This document shows positions 8,315 to 15,950 of a stretch of DNA of 64,000 nt, in pieces. A model generated the notes under the pieces. It was not told the DNA's origin. It ran no database searches and worked only from the letters and a program-made list of their open reading frames with translations. The stretch covers positions 124,001 through 188,000 of the forward strand of contig NZ_JANHLK010000010.1 of NCBI RefSeq assembly GCF_028682635.1. The letters run 5' to 3'. Origin of the DNA: Pseudomonas putida. Lineage in GTDB: Bacteria; Pseudomonadota; Gammaproteobacteria; Pseudomonadales; Pseudomonadaceae. The translations under genes were made by a program, and so were the position numbers. The first letter of the stretch is position 1, and every line of letters starts with the position of its first letter.

Positions 8315-8579
8315 ATTTTTTCCGATGAGGTCTTCGCAGTTGACCCTTGCAAGGCTCGTTCATTCCAAGTTCTGCTCACGGGACATGTACTTCCCTGTTC
8401 CGAGCCAATTCACTGAGTGCCAAAAAAACAAGGCGATTTGTTAACATCAATAAAATCAATTACTTACCATTCCATAAAATAGCTTTGAATTTTTTCGTGC
8501 ACTGCCACTCTATGAGCAAATGGAGGGGAATCCATTGACGGACTGCCTATTTTGTGAGCAAACCAGTGTAGGAGGTTTC
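8315..8579. promoter_or_regulatory. AT-rich divergent intergenic region before the CinA-cioAB run
   Basis: This 265-base stretch separates the minus-strand CinA operon from a small plus-strand gene. The part 8400-8515 is clearly more AT-rich than its surroundings, and the promoter of the operon must lie here. I could not assign a specific sigma-factor consensus with confidence. Confidence 0.4.
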
Positions 8580-8858
8580 ATGAGCGCGCAGCCAATTGAG
8601 TACTCTTTCGAGGTCTATGAGGAGTCTTTCGCTAATGCCCCTGTCTGGAGCGTTGAAGCAACAACGCCCTTCCCGGCTGTGTCGATAGGTGATCGTTTCA
8701 ATCATCTGGGCCTTGAGGTTGCCTGGGGCAGAACGGCCTCCGAGGAAGAGGAATATCGAGTAGTCGACATCGACCATGTTTTTTCGAATAGCGAAGGCAA
8801 GCTTGCTTACAAAAGCAGGGTGAAACTGATGCTGACACACCGCAACCAGGTATTTTGA
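8580..8858 (+). CDS. Small hypothetical cytosolic protein
   Basis: A 92-residue acidic protein. The ATG at 8580 is supported by a strong ribosome-binding site (AGGAGGT, 8570-8576). There is no signal peptide or membrane segment. The sequence looks like a compact beta-rich domain (SVEATTPFPAVSIGDRF, then VVDIDHVFSN and YKSRVKLML). I do not recognise the family. The neighbours, a CinA operon and an aminotransferase gene, give no functional hint. Confidence 0.72.
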   Translation: MSAQPIEYSFEVYEESFANAPVWSVEATTPFPAVSIGDRFNHLGLEVAWGRTASEEEEYRVVDIDHVFSNSEGKLAYKSRVKLMLTHRNQVF

Positions 8859-8891
8859 ATAGCCTGGTCAACGCCGTGATGCCAGCCGCTC

Positions 8892-8972
8892 GACAGAAAT
8901 CTCAATTCAATCCCGAGCCGCTTGTCATTTGCCAAGGCTTAGGGCAGGGTCGATACCACCGAGATTTCTGTC
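8892..8972 (+). repeat. Perfect 12-bp inverted repeat enclosing a 57-nt leader
   Basis: GACAGAAATCTC at 8892-8903 is the exact reverse complement of GAGATTTCTGTC at 8961-8972. The right arm ends directly at the AAAGGAG ribosome-binding site of the aminotransferase gene (ATG 8986). In RNA this would form a closed domain immediately before the start codon, so translational or transcriptional control of the downstream gene is plausible. I do not recognise a known riboswitch class in the 57-nt interior. Confidence 0.7.
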
Positions 8973-8985
8973 AAAGGAGTCACCC

Positions 8986-10119
8986 ATGTCAAAGCTATAT
9001 CCCAGTATCGATCCCGAAGGACTGGTCGAGTACTCAGTGGTCTACACCGACCGCTCGCTCAACCACATGTCGCAGTCATTTCAAGGCGTGATGAAAAACA
9101 TTTCCAAGACCCTGAAGCAGGTCTACAACGCCCAGGGCGTTGCGGTGGTCCCGGGCAGCGGCACATTCGGCATGGAAGCAGTCGCGCGTCAGTTTGCCAC
9201 CGACCAGCGATGCCTGGTGATACGCAACGGCTGGTTCAGTTATCGCTGGAGCCAGATCCTTGAGATGGGCAACATACCGGCGGCCACCACGGTGCTCAAA
9301 GCCCGACCGGTCGACACAGGTCGCCAGGCGGCCTACGCCCCACCCCCTCTGGACGAAGTGCTGGCAGCCATTGAGGCGTCGAGGCCACAGATTGTCTTCG
9401 CCCCCCACGTTGAAACCTCATCAGGGATTATCTTGCCCGACGAGTACCTGCGGGCCGTCGGCGACGCCGTGCACGCGGTGGGTGGCCTGTTCGTGCTGGA
9501 CTGCATCGCCTCAGGCACGCTTTGGGTCGATATGCACAAATGCGCAGTCGACCTGCTGATCAGCGCACCGCAGAAAGGCTGGAGCGCCTCCCCTTGCTGC
9601 GCCCTGGTGATGTTCAGCTCCCTGGCCCTCGCGCGCATCGAGAAGACGCAAAGCAGCAGCTTCGCCTGCGACCTGAAAAAGTGGCTGCAGATCATGCAGG
9701 CCTACGAACAGGGCGGACATGCCTACCATGCGACCATGCCCAGCGATTCCCTCGCGCGATTCAACGAAGTGATGAAAGAGACGCAAGCCTACGGTTTCGA
9801 CAAGGTCCGCGACGAACAGCAGGCGCTGGGCGATCGGGTGCGCGCCATGTTGACCGGCAAAGGTTTCAAAAGCGTGGCCGCCGCCGGCTTCCAGGCCCCT
9901 GGCGTCGTGGTGAGCTACACCGATGATGCCGACATCAAGAACGGCAGGAAATTTGCCAACCATGGCCTGCAGATCGCCGCCGGAGTGCCGTTGCAATGCG
10001 ACGAGCCGGCCGACTTCCAGACCTTCCGCATCGGTCTGTTCGGGCTCGAAAAGCTGCACAATATCGAGCGCACGGTCAGCACCCTCGAGCAGGCACTGGA
10101 CGAGGTGATGGTTGACTAA
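8986..10119 (+). CDS. Class V aminotransferase (alanine-glyoxylate/2-aminoethylphosphonate transaminase-like)
   Basis: A 377-residue PLP enzyme. The ATG at 8986 follows AAAGGAG with good spacing. The N-terminus is PSIDPEGLVEYSVVYTDRSLNHMS, then the cofactor-binding stretch VVPGSGTFGMEA, HVETSSGIILP, the Asp in FVLDCIASGTLW and the Schiff-base lysine in SAPQKGWSASP. This pattern fits the small-domain class V transaminases that use alanine or serine with glyoxylate, or 2-aminoethylphosphonate. No phosphonate genes are nearby, so the substrate is open. The gene is preceded by an unusual inverted-repeat leader and stands alone. Confidence 0.85.
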   Translation: MSKLYPSIDPEGLVEYSVVYTDRSLNHMSQSFQGVMKNISKTLKQVYNAQGVAVVPGSGTFGMEAVARQFATDQRCLVIRNGWFSYRWSQILEMGNIPAATTVLKARPVDTGRQAAYAPPPLDEVLAAIEASRPQIVFAPHVETSSGIILPDEYLRAVGDAVHAVGGLFVLDCIASGTLWVDMHKCAVDLLISAPQKGWSASPCCALVMFSSLALARIEKTQSSSFACDLKKWLQIMQAYEQGGHAYHATMPSDSLARFNEVMKETQAYGFDKVRDEQQALGDRVRAMLTGKGFKSVAAAGFQAPGVVVSYTDDADIKNGRKFANHGLQIAAGVPLQCDEPADFQTFRIGLFGLEKLHNIERTVSTLEQALDEVMVD

Positions 10120-10170
10120 GCCCTCATAACGATTTAGCCAATCTGTTGCGTTGACCGGTTGAATCCACAG

Positions 10171-10199
10171 CCAATAGCGGACATTCAGTCCCGCTATTG
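10171..10199 (+). terminator. Hairpin downstream of the aminotransferase gene
   Basis: CAATAGCGG (10172-10180) pairs with CCGCTATTG (10191-10199) across a 10-base loop. It lies about 50 bases after the aminotransferase stop and may terminate its transcript, although no T-run follows. It also marks the left boundary of the decayed kinase gene. Confidence 0.45.
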
Positions 10200-10693
10200 T
10201 GGCCGACCGCCTTCATGCACCACACGCAAAACCGGTTCCTGCTTTGGTCCCACTGGAGCAACGGTTCGAAGCCCTGTGGAGCGCAGCGGCAACACGCCGA
10301 GGGATCTTTGAACAATGCGCAAAAACCGCTCGCGAACTCCTGGATGCGCCACGCGACGTCAGGGTACTGCATGGTGACATCCACCACGGCAATGTGTTGG
10401 ACTTCGGACCCAAGGGATGGCTCGCTATCGATCCCAAGGGACTGTACGGTGAGCGCGGCTTCGATTACGCGAATATTTTCTGCAATCCCGATAGCAAAAG
10501 CGCTCTGGCGCCAGATTGTTTCTCGCGCCGGATCGATATCGTGACACAGGCCGCCGACATCGATCGCCTCCGGTTATTGCAATGGGTGCTCGCCTGGACC
10601 GGGTTGTCAGCAGCCTGGATGCTCGAGGACGACATTGAGCCGGCCATCCCCTTTGGGGTGGCGAAGCTTGCAGCGTCGGCGCTTGGGTTGTGA
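10199..10693 (+). pseudogene. 5'-truncated streptomycin 6-phosphotransferase (StrB/APH(6)) family remnant
   Basis: The reading frame encodes only the C-terminal 164 residues of an aminoglycoside/hydroxyurea resistance kinase. The catalytic segment VLHGDIHHGNVLDF and the metal-binding segment WLAIDPKGLYGERGFDYANIF are intact, as is the C-terminal helical part. Full-length members have roughly 270-300 residues; the nucleotide-binding N-lobe is missing here, because homology begins at the window's 10199 right after a hairpin. The first possible start is a GTG without ribosome-binding site. The remnant should not be an active kinase. Confidence 0.78.
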
Positions 10694-10780
10694 GTTTTAC
10701 AGTAAGGCACAGCCAGGATAATTTTCTGTCAGCCTTGGGTCGATTGTTACATTGCCGACTCAAAACAATGGAGACCACAC

Positions 10781-11023
10781 GTGAGAAAGCCGCCTATGAA
10801 AATCATCATCGAGGAATGGGATGGCGACGGTGCGATTCGAATTCCTGATGAGGCGTTGCAGGAATTGGAGTTGGATGTTGGCGACTCGCTGTACTTGATA
10901 GAGGAATTCGTCGGTAACACGCGCTGCCTGGTCCTGTCAACGAAACCTCAAATCGCGGATCGAATAGACGAGTTCACTGAAGCCTGGGATAGCGAACAAC
11001 ACGGTAGCGCCGAGGGTAAATGA
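10781..11023 (+). CDS. AbrB/MazE/SpoVT-type DNA-binding protein (solitary antitoxin-like)
   Basis: An 80-residue protein. The GTG at 10781 is preferred over the ATG at 10796 because TGGAGACC precedes the former. The N-terminal half (IIIEEWDGDGAIRIPDEALQELELDVGDSLYLI) has the typical swapped-hairpin AbrB pattern, a beta-strand followed by IPxxxLxxLxLxxGDxL. The C-terminal half is acidic and could be a toxin-binding tail. No toxin gene follows; the next gene is on the opposite strand 16 bases later. It is therefore either an orphan antitoxin or a transcription regulator. Confidence 0.72.
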   Translation: MRKPPMKIIIEEWDGDGAIRIPDEALQELELDVGDSLYLIEEFVGNTRCLVLSTKPQIADRIDEFTEAWDSEQHGSAEGK

Positions 11024-11039
11024 GGAAGTCACTCTGCAT

Positions 11040-12935
11040 TCAACCAGGTCGTGAAATACCGTGATGGCGCAGTTTGCGATAGAGCGTATTGCGACTGATC
11101 CCCAGGCGGGCGGCAACATGGGCGATATGCCAGTGTTCCGCCTCGATCAACTTCAGTAGCGTCTGCCGTTCGGAAAGTCCAAGCGGATTTTCGGCCAGCG
11201 CGGCTGACGCTGGCGCTGCCGGCAGCAACTCCGCCAGGTCGTCCAGGGTGACACGCCCCTCCAACGCCAATGCCACCAGTGTGCGCAGGCACGTACGCAG
11301 CTGTCGGACATTGCCTGGCCATGGCTGCGCCAGCAAGCGCTCCCTGACACCCGCTTCCAGCCGAACCCTCGCCCCTGCTGCCTCCTCGCGCAGCAACAGG
11401 TCGAGCAAACGGCCCTTGTCTGAACGCTCACGCAACGGCGGGAGCTGCACGGCGAAGCCGGCGATGCGATAGAACAGATCTTCGCGAAAACGCCCTTCGG
11501 CCACACAGGCTTGCAGATCCTGGTGGCTGGCACTGACGAGGCGTATGTCGAGCGCACGGGCCGTCGCGCCGCCCAGCGGCACCACCTGGCGTTCCTCCAG
11601 CACACGCAGCAGGCGAGTCTGTAACGCCAGTGGCATATCGGCGATCTCATCGAGAAACAGTATGCCGCCATGGGCCTGCTCCAGCTTGCCGATCATCCCG
11701 TCCTTGCGTGCGCCGGTGAAGCTGCCGCCGCGATAGCCGAACAGCTCGCTCTCGATCAACGACTCTGGAATGGCCGCGCAATTGATCGCCACAAACGGCT
11801 GGCCCGCCCTGGCGCTGGCGCGATGCAGCGCCGCCGCAAAAGCTTCTTTGCCGGTACCGGTTTCGCCCTGTAGAAACACCGGTACATCACGCTCCAGAAC
11901 ACGCAATGCGCGCGCAAAGCCGCGTTGCAGGCGCGGGTCTTCCAGGCACACGTGCACGTCGTTGATCCTGGGAATTGCAGGCGTGACTGAAGGCTCGTGG
12001 CGCAAGGGTTCGCGCAACTGTCCGTAGAGCAGGCGCCCATCCATCAGGCGCATTGGCCAGCAGACACTCGGCTGAGCGCTGGCCTGACTCATCACCTGAT
12101 CGATGGGTGTTTCCAGCAGCATCGTCAGCGATTGTCCAAGCACCTGCTCACGGCTGAGACCCAGCAGCTCCAGCGCAGCCTGATTGACTGAGCAGATACG
12201 GGCACTCTCGTCGAAACCGAGCAGGCCTTCGCCCAGCAGTCCAACGAAACCGGCCTCAGGATGAAAGCGCAGCAAGTAGCGCTGCGGATCATGCCCCAGG
12301 AAAAAACTGCTCTCGATCAACCTGGCGGACAGGTTGGTCAATGCCATGGCCTTGAAGTGTTGCGCCAGACTGTGTTCCTCCCGCACCGAGGAGAGGTTGA
12401 GCACGGCAAGCAACTCTCCGCTCGCATCGAATATCGGGCTGGCCGAACACGTCAGGCCGACGTGCTTGCCGCGGAAATGTTCATCACGACGGATGGTGAC
12501 GTGCTGCCGCTCGACCAGGCAGGTGCCGACACCGTTGGTACCCTCGCAATCTTCGCTCCATACCGAACCGAGCCACAGTCCGGCACGCTGGAACTCGGCG
12601 CGTTCGGAGTCGTTGAACACACTGTCGATCGCCACACCGCGAGCATCGGTAAGTAGCACCACGTGGCCGTCACGCCCGAGCTGCTGGTGCAAACTGCTCA
12701 TCTGCCAGTGCGCCACGGACATGATGCTTTCCAGCGGCGCGCGGTGATCCTGCAGGCGTGGGTGCTCCACTACATTAGGCGCGCGGCGGCTGGCGGGATC
12801 GAGCTGATGCTGATCCAGGCAACGGCGCCAGGACCGTGTGATTGCCAGGTTGACGGGAGTGTCGTGGCTGGCGGGCGTGCCTTGCACGGCTTGGAGCACT
12901 TGTTGTGCATGGGCGTTGATCAAGGCCGGCTTCAT
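11040..12935 (-). CDS. Sigma-54-dependent transcriptional activator, AcoR-like
   Basis: A 631-residue bacterial enhancer-binding protein. It has an N-terminal GAF domain (about 60-200), a PAS domain (about 235-310), an AAA+ domain (about 335-560) and a C-terminal Fis-type helix-turn-helix (about 590-628). Walker A is GETGTGKE at 357-364, Walker B is GILFLDEI at 424-431, and the sigma-54 contact loop reads GSFTGA at 404-409, that is with Ser in place of the usual Ala of GAFTGA. It is divergent from the flavin monooxygenase gene, which has a sigma-54 promoter, so that gene is the obvious target. The effector is unknown. Confidence 0.92.
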   Translation of the reverse strand: MKPALINAHAQQVLQAVQGTPASHDTPVNLAITRSWRRCLDQHQLDPASRRAPNVVEHPRLQDHRAPLESIMSVAHWQMSSLHQQLGRDGHVVLLTDARGVAIDSVFNDSERAEFQRAGLWLGSVWSEDCEGTNGVGTCLVERQHVTIRRDEHFRGKHVGLTCSASPIFDASGELLAVLNLSSVREEHSLAQHFKAMALTNLSARLIESSFFLGHDPQRYLLRFHPEAGFVGLLGEGLLGFDESARICSVNQAALELLGLSREQVLGQSLTMLLETPIDQVMSQASAQPSVCWPMRLMDGRLLYGQLREPLRHEPSVTPAIPRINDVHVCLEDPRLQRGFARALRVLERDVPVFLQGETGTGKEAFAAALHRASARAGQPFVAINCAAIPESLIESELFGYRGGSFTGARKDGMIGKLEQAHGGILFLDEIADMPLALQTRLLRVLEERQVVPLGGATARALDIRLVSASHQDLQACVAEGRFREDLFYRIAGFAVQLPPLRERSDKGRLLDLLLREEAAGARVRLEAGVRERLLAQPWPGNVRQLRTCLRTLVALALEGRVTLDDLAELLPAAPASAALAENPLGLSERQTLLKLIEAEHWHIAHVAARLGISRNTLYRKLRHHGISRPG

Positions 12936-13019
12936 CGTTCTTGTTCTCCGTTACGGTCAGGACACGGGGCTGTTCGAAGCTTATATGAAAAGATCGCAAA
13001 CAGCGCTTTTTGCACCGGG

Positions 13020-13032
13020 TGACACTCTGTCA
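13020..13032. promoter_or_regulatory. Candidate upstream activating sequence of the AcoR-like activator
   Basis: TGACACTCTGTCA is a perfect palindrome (arms TGACA/TGTCA, three-base centre) located about 95-115 bases upstream of the sigma-54 promoter at 13121. A further GTGACA half-site lies at 13051. Position and symmetry fit an enhancer for the divergent activator; binding is inferred. Confidence 0.5.
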
Positions 13033-13120
13033 TCCGCCATTCCCAAAATCGTGACATGAATCCGCGCCACAGCCTGGGCGGTACTGCGCCAACCGCTCTG
13101 TAACGGGGCTTTCATGAAGA

Positions 13121-13136
13121 TGGCCCGAGCCTTGCT
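13121..13136 (+). promoter_or_regulatory. Sigma-54 (-24/-12) promoter of the flavin monooxygenase gene
   Basis: TGGCCCGAGCCTTGCT matches the consensus TGGCACG-N4-TTGCW with one change and the required GG-to-GC distance (GG 13122-13123, GC 13134-13135). Transcription would start near 13147, leaving a leader of about 33 bases before the ATG at 13180. Confidence 0.75.
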
Positions 13137-13155
13137 CAAGGGCAGTTGTTACCAC

Positions 13156-13163
13156 AACAACAA
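13156..13163 (+). promoter_or_regulatory. Crc/Hfq-type catabolite motif (AAnAAnAA)
   Basis: AACAACAA lies just upstream of the GGGAGAGG ribosome-binding region of the monooxygenase gene, inside the predicted leader. It exactly matches the A-rich motif bound by Hfq with Crc in Pseudomonas. Confidence 0.5.
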
Positions 13164-13179
13164 GATCGGGAGAGGCTCC

Positions 13180-15003
13180 ATGAACATCGCTGTCGAAACC
13201 CCTCTGCAAACGCCAACTGCCCAGCTCGCGGCCTGGGTCGAAAACCTCGGCGAGCGTCTCGCCCAACGTGATCTGGACGGCGCGCTGGAACTGTTTGCGC
13301 AAGAGTGTCACTGGCGTGACCTGCTGCTTTTCAGCTGGAACCTGGTGACCCTGGAAGGCCAGCCTGCCATCCGCGACATGCTCGAAACACGCCTCGACCC
13401 GACGCGTCCCGAGCAATGGAAACTCGAAGGTGAGGCGACGCTCAATAACGGTGTGCTCGAAGGCTGGATCAGTCTGGAAACCGAGGCGGCGCGAGGTAAA
13501 GGCTACGTGCGTCTGAAGGAGGGCCTGTGCTGGACGCTGCTGACGACCATGCGTGAGCTCAAGGGCTTTGAAGAACCCAGGGGCCGTCGGCGTCCAATGG
13601 GTGCCAATCATGGTCACGCCCACACCGACAAACGCAACTGGCTGGAACGCCGTCGTGACGAAGAAGCTTCGCTGGGCATCACCACCCAACCTTACTGCCT
13701 GATCGTGGGCGGCGGCCAGGGTGGACTGGGGCTCGCTGCGCGGCTCAAGCGAATGGGCGTGCCAACGCTGATCGTCGACAAGGCCGAGCGTCCTGGCGAT
13801 CAGTGGCGCGGTCGCTACAAGTCGCTGTGCCTGCACGACCCGGTCTGGTACGACCATATGCCTTACCTGCCCTTCCCCGATCACTGGCCGGTCTTCACCC
13901 CAAAGGACCAGATTGGCGACTGGCTGGAAATGTACAGCAAAGTCATGGAGCTCAATTATTGGCCGCGTACAGAATGCGTGAGCGCCAGCTTTGACGAGCA
14001 AAGTGGCACCTGGAAGGTTGAAGTGCAGCGCGATGGCGAGCCTGTGACTTTACAGCCGACCCAGTTGATCCTCGCCACCGGCATGTCTGGCGTACCCAAT
14101 GTTCCGGATTACCCGGGTGCCGAGGTTTTCAATGGCCAGCAGCATCATTCCAGCCGCCATCCCGGCGGAGACGCCTGGCGCGGCAAGCGCGCGGTGGTCA
14201 TCGGTGCGAACAATTCGGCCCACGATATCTGCGCCGACCTGGTGGAGAACGGCGCCGAGGTGACCATGGTGCAACGCTCCAGTACCCACATCGTGCGTTC
14301 CGACAGCCTGATGGATCTTGTCTTCGGCGGGCTCTACTCCGAAGACGCCGTGGAAACGGGGCTGACCACGGACAAGGCCGACATGCTGTTCGCCTCGATC
14401 CCCTACAAGGTGATGCCAAGCTTTCATCAACCCATCTTTGACGCGATCAAGGAGCGTGACAAGGACTTCTATGAGCGCCTGGCCAAGGCAGGTTTCATGC
14501 TCGATTTCGGTGACGACGAATCTGGCCTTTTCATGAAGTATGTTCGCCGTGGTTCCGGTTACTACATCGACGTCGGCGCCAGCGAACTGATTGCCAATGG
14601 CACGATCAAGCTCAAGAGCGCGCCTGGCCTGGGTGTCGAACGCATCGAAGCCGATGCCGTCGTGCTCAACGATGGCAGCCGACTCCCGGCAGACCTGATC
14701 GTCTATGCCACGGGCTATGGCTCAATGAATGGTTGGGCGGCGAAGCTGATTTCCCAGGAAGTCGCTGACAAGGTCGGCCGCTGCTGGGGCCTAGGTTCTG
14801 GCACCACGAATGATCCTGGCCCGTACGAGGGCGAGCTGCGCAACATGTGGAAGCCGACTCAGCAGGACAACCTCTGGTTCCACGGTGGCAACCTGCACCA
14901 GTCACGGCATTATTCGCTGTATCTGGCGCTGCAGTTGAAAGCGCGTTTCGAAGGCATCGACACGTCCGTCTATGGACTTGCCGAGAGTCACCATACTGGC
15001 TGA
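13180..15003 (+). CDS. Flavin-containing monooxygenase with N-terminal NTF2/SnoaL-like domain
   Basis: A 607-residue FAD/NADPH enzyme. The start at ATG 13180 follows GGGAGAGG. Residues about 12-125 look like an NTF2/SnoaL-like domain, and the remainder is a class B flavoprotein monooxygenase: FAD motif GGGQGGLG at 177-184, the stretch ERPGDQWRGRYKSLCLHDP, NADPH motif IGANNSAHD near 341-349. The family fingerprint FxGxxxHxxx[YWF] reads F-N-G-QQH-H-SSR-H near 318, ending in His. YUCCA-like enzymes have a similar layout. Expression should depend on the divergent sigma-54 activator. The substrate is not evident; location next to pcaIJ and salicylate genes suggests an aromatic or ketone substrate, but this is inference. 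Confidence 0.85.
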   Translation: MNIAVETPLQTPTAQLAAWVENLGERLAQRDLDGALELFAQECHWRDLLLFSWNLVTLEGQPAIRDMLETRLDPTRPEQWKLEGEATLNNGVLEGWISLETEAARGKGYVRLKEGLCWTLLTTMRELKGFEEPRGRRRPMGANHGHAHTDKRNWLERRRDEEASLGITTQPYCLIVGGGQGGLGLAARLKRMGVPTLIVDKAERPGDQWRGRYKSLCLHDPVWYDHMPYLPFPDHWPVFTPKDQIGDWLEMYSKVMELNYWPRTECVSASFDEQSGTWKVEVQRDGEPVTLQPTQLILATGMSGVPNVPDYPGAEVFNGQQHHSSRHPGGDAWRGKRAVVIGANNSAHDICADLVENGAEVTMVQRSSTHIVRSDSLMDLVFGGLYSEDAVETGLTTDKADMLFASIPYKVMPSFHQPIFDAIKERDKDFYERLAKAGFMLDFGDDESGLFMKYVRRGSGYYIDVGASELIANGTIKLKSAPGLGVERIEADAVVLNDGSRLPADLIVYATGYGSMNGWAAKLISQEVADKVGRCWGLGSGTTNDPGPYEGELRNMWKPTQQDNLWFHGGNLHQSRHYSLYLALQLKARFEGIDTSVYGLAESHHTG

Positions 15004-15009
15004 GTCAAG

Positions 15010-15035
15010 GGGCGCCCAGCCTTGGTTGGGCGCCC
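15010..15035 (+). terminator. Rho-independent-like hairpin after the monooxygenase gene
   Basis: GGGCGCCCAGCC and GGTTGGGCGCCC form a 12-bp stem (one G-T pair) with a TT loop, starting seven bases after the stop codon and followed by TCTCC. Confidence 0.7.
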
Positions 15036-15089
15036 TCTCCACAGTACCCTGCACGCAGATCCAACTTTCGAATGACCATTCAACGCTGT

Positions 15090-15122
15090 GTTCGATAATC
15101 GATTTGTGTTCGTTAATCGCAC
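15090..15122 (+). promoter_or_regulatory. Tandem PcaR-like operators upstream of pcaIJ
   Basis: GTTCGATAATCGATT (15090-15104) and GTTCGTTAATCGCAC (15108-15122) are two direct copies with 18-base offset. They closely match the 15-bp PcaR operator described for P. putida pcaIJ, as I recall it (GTTCGATAATCGCAC). They lie about 130-160 bases before pcaI, so the IclR-family regulator PcaR, encoded elsewhere, probably controls the pair with 3-oxoadipate as co-inducer. Confidence 0.7.
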
Positions 15123-15229
15123 GACATCGCGTCTCGGGGCACCCTCCTCGACCCATTGTTTGGCACCCTATGCTCCATTGCATTAACCGTGATTCACGCG
15201 GTTTTCCCTTGGATCATTCTGTTCAGCCG

Positions 15230-15237
15230 AATAAAAA
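15230..15237 (+). promoter_or_regulatory. Crc/Hfq-type catabolite motif before pcaI
   Basis: AATAAAAA overlaps the region directly upstream of the AGGAG ribosome-binding site (15239-15243) of pcaI and matches AAnAAnAA exactly. Confidence 0.45.
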
Positions 15238-15249
15238 CAGGAGTACGCC

Positions 15250-15942
15250 TTGATCAATAAAACATTTGAATCCGTCGCTGCCGCACTGGACGGCATTGCC
15301 GATGGTTCGGTCATCATGGTCGGTGGCTTCGGCACTGCCGGGATGCCGTCGCAATTGGTAGATGGCGTGATCGCTTCGGGCGCTCGCGACCTGACCATCA
15401 TCAGCAACAATGCCGGCAACGGTGAAATCGGCCTGGCCGCCTTGCTCAAGGCCGGGCGCGTTGCCAAGGTGATCTGCTCGTTTCCACGCCAGTCCGATTC
15501 CTATGTTTTCGACGAACTCTACCTGGCCGGAAAGGTGCAGCTTGAGGTCGTGCCGCAAGGCAACCTGGCCGAACGTATTCGTGCGGCAGGCTCTGGCATC
15601 GGTGCGTTTTATTCGCCGACCGGTTATGGCACGCTGCTGGCCGAAGGCAAGGAAACCCGGGTGATCGACGGTCGCAACTATGTGCTGGAAATGCCGTTGC
15701 ACGCCGACGTTGCACTGATCAAGGCCGAAAAAGGCGATCGCTGGGGCAATCTCACCTATCGCAAGGCTGCGCGTAATTTTGGACCGATCATGGCCATGGC
15801 AGCGAAAAACACTATCGCCCAGGTCAATCAGATCGTCGAGTTGGGAGAGCTGGACCCGGAACACATCATCACCCCGGGGATCTTCGTCCAGCGCGTGGTC
15901 GCCGTGCCGCGCGCCACTTACTCGAACGCCAACGTCAACTGA
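15250..15942 (+). CDS. pcaI: 3-oxoadipate CoA-transferase subunit A
   Basis: A 230-residue class I CoA-transferase alpha subunit. The start codon is TTG at 15250, seven bases after AGGAG. Diagnostic segments are IMVGGFGTAGMPSQLVDG near the N-terminus, the ISNNAGNGEIGLAALL loop and GNLAERIRAAGSGIGAFYSPTGYGT. Together with the next gene it transfers CoA from succinyl-CoA to 3-oxoadipate, the penultimate step of the ortho-cleavage pathway. The tandem PcaR-like operators upstream support pcaI rather than an acetoacetate transferase. Its stop lies eight bases before the pcaJ start. Confidence 0.93.
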   Translation: MINKTFESVAAALDGIADGSVIMVGGFGTAGMPSQLVDGVIASGARDLTIISNNAGNGEIGLAALLKAGRVAKVICSFPRQSDSYVFDELYLAGKVQLEVVPQGNLAERIRAAGSGIGAFYSPTGYGTLLAEGKETRVIDGRNYVLEMPLHADVALIKAEKGDRWGNLTYRKAARNFGPIMAMAAKNTIAQVNQIVELGELDPEHIITPGIFVQRVVAVPRATYSNANVN

Positions 15943-15950
15943 GGCCCGCC

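Noticed and set aside
8330..8400. GAACTT on the minus strand as an AlgU-type -35 box for the CinA-cioAB run
   Set aside because: No TCTGA-like -10 element follows at 16-17 bases, so the ECF promoter is not supported.
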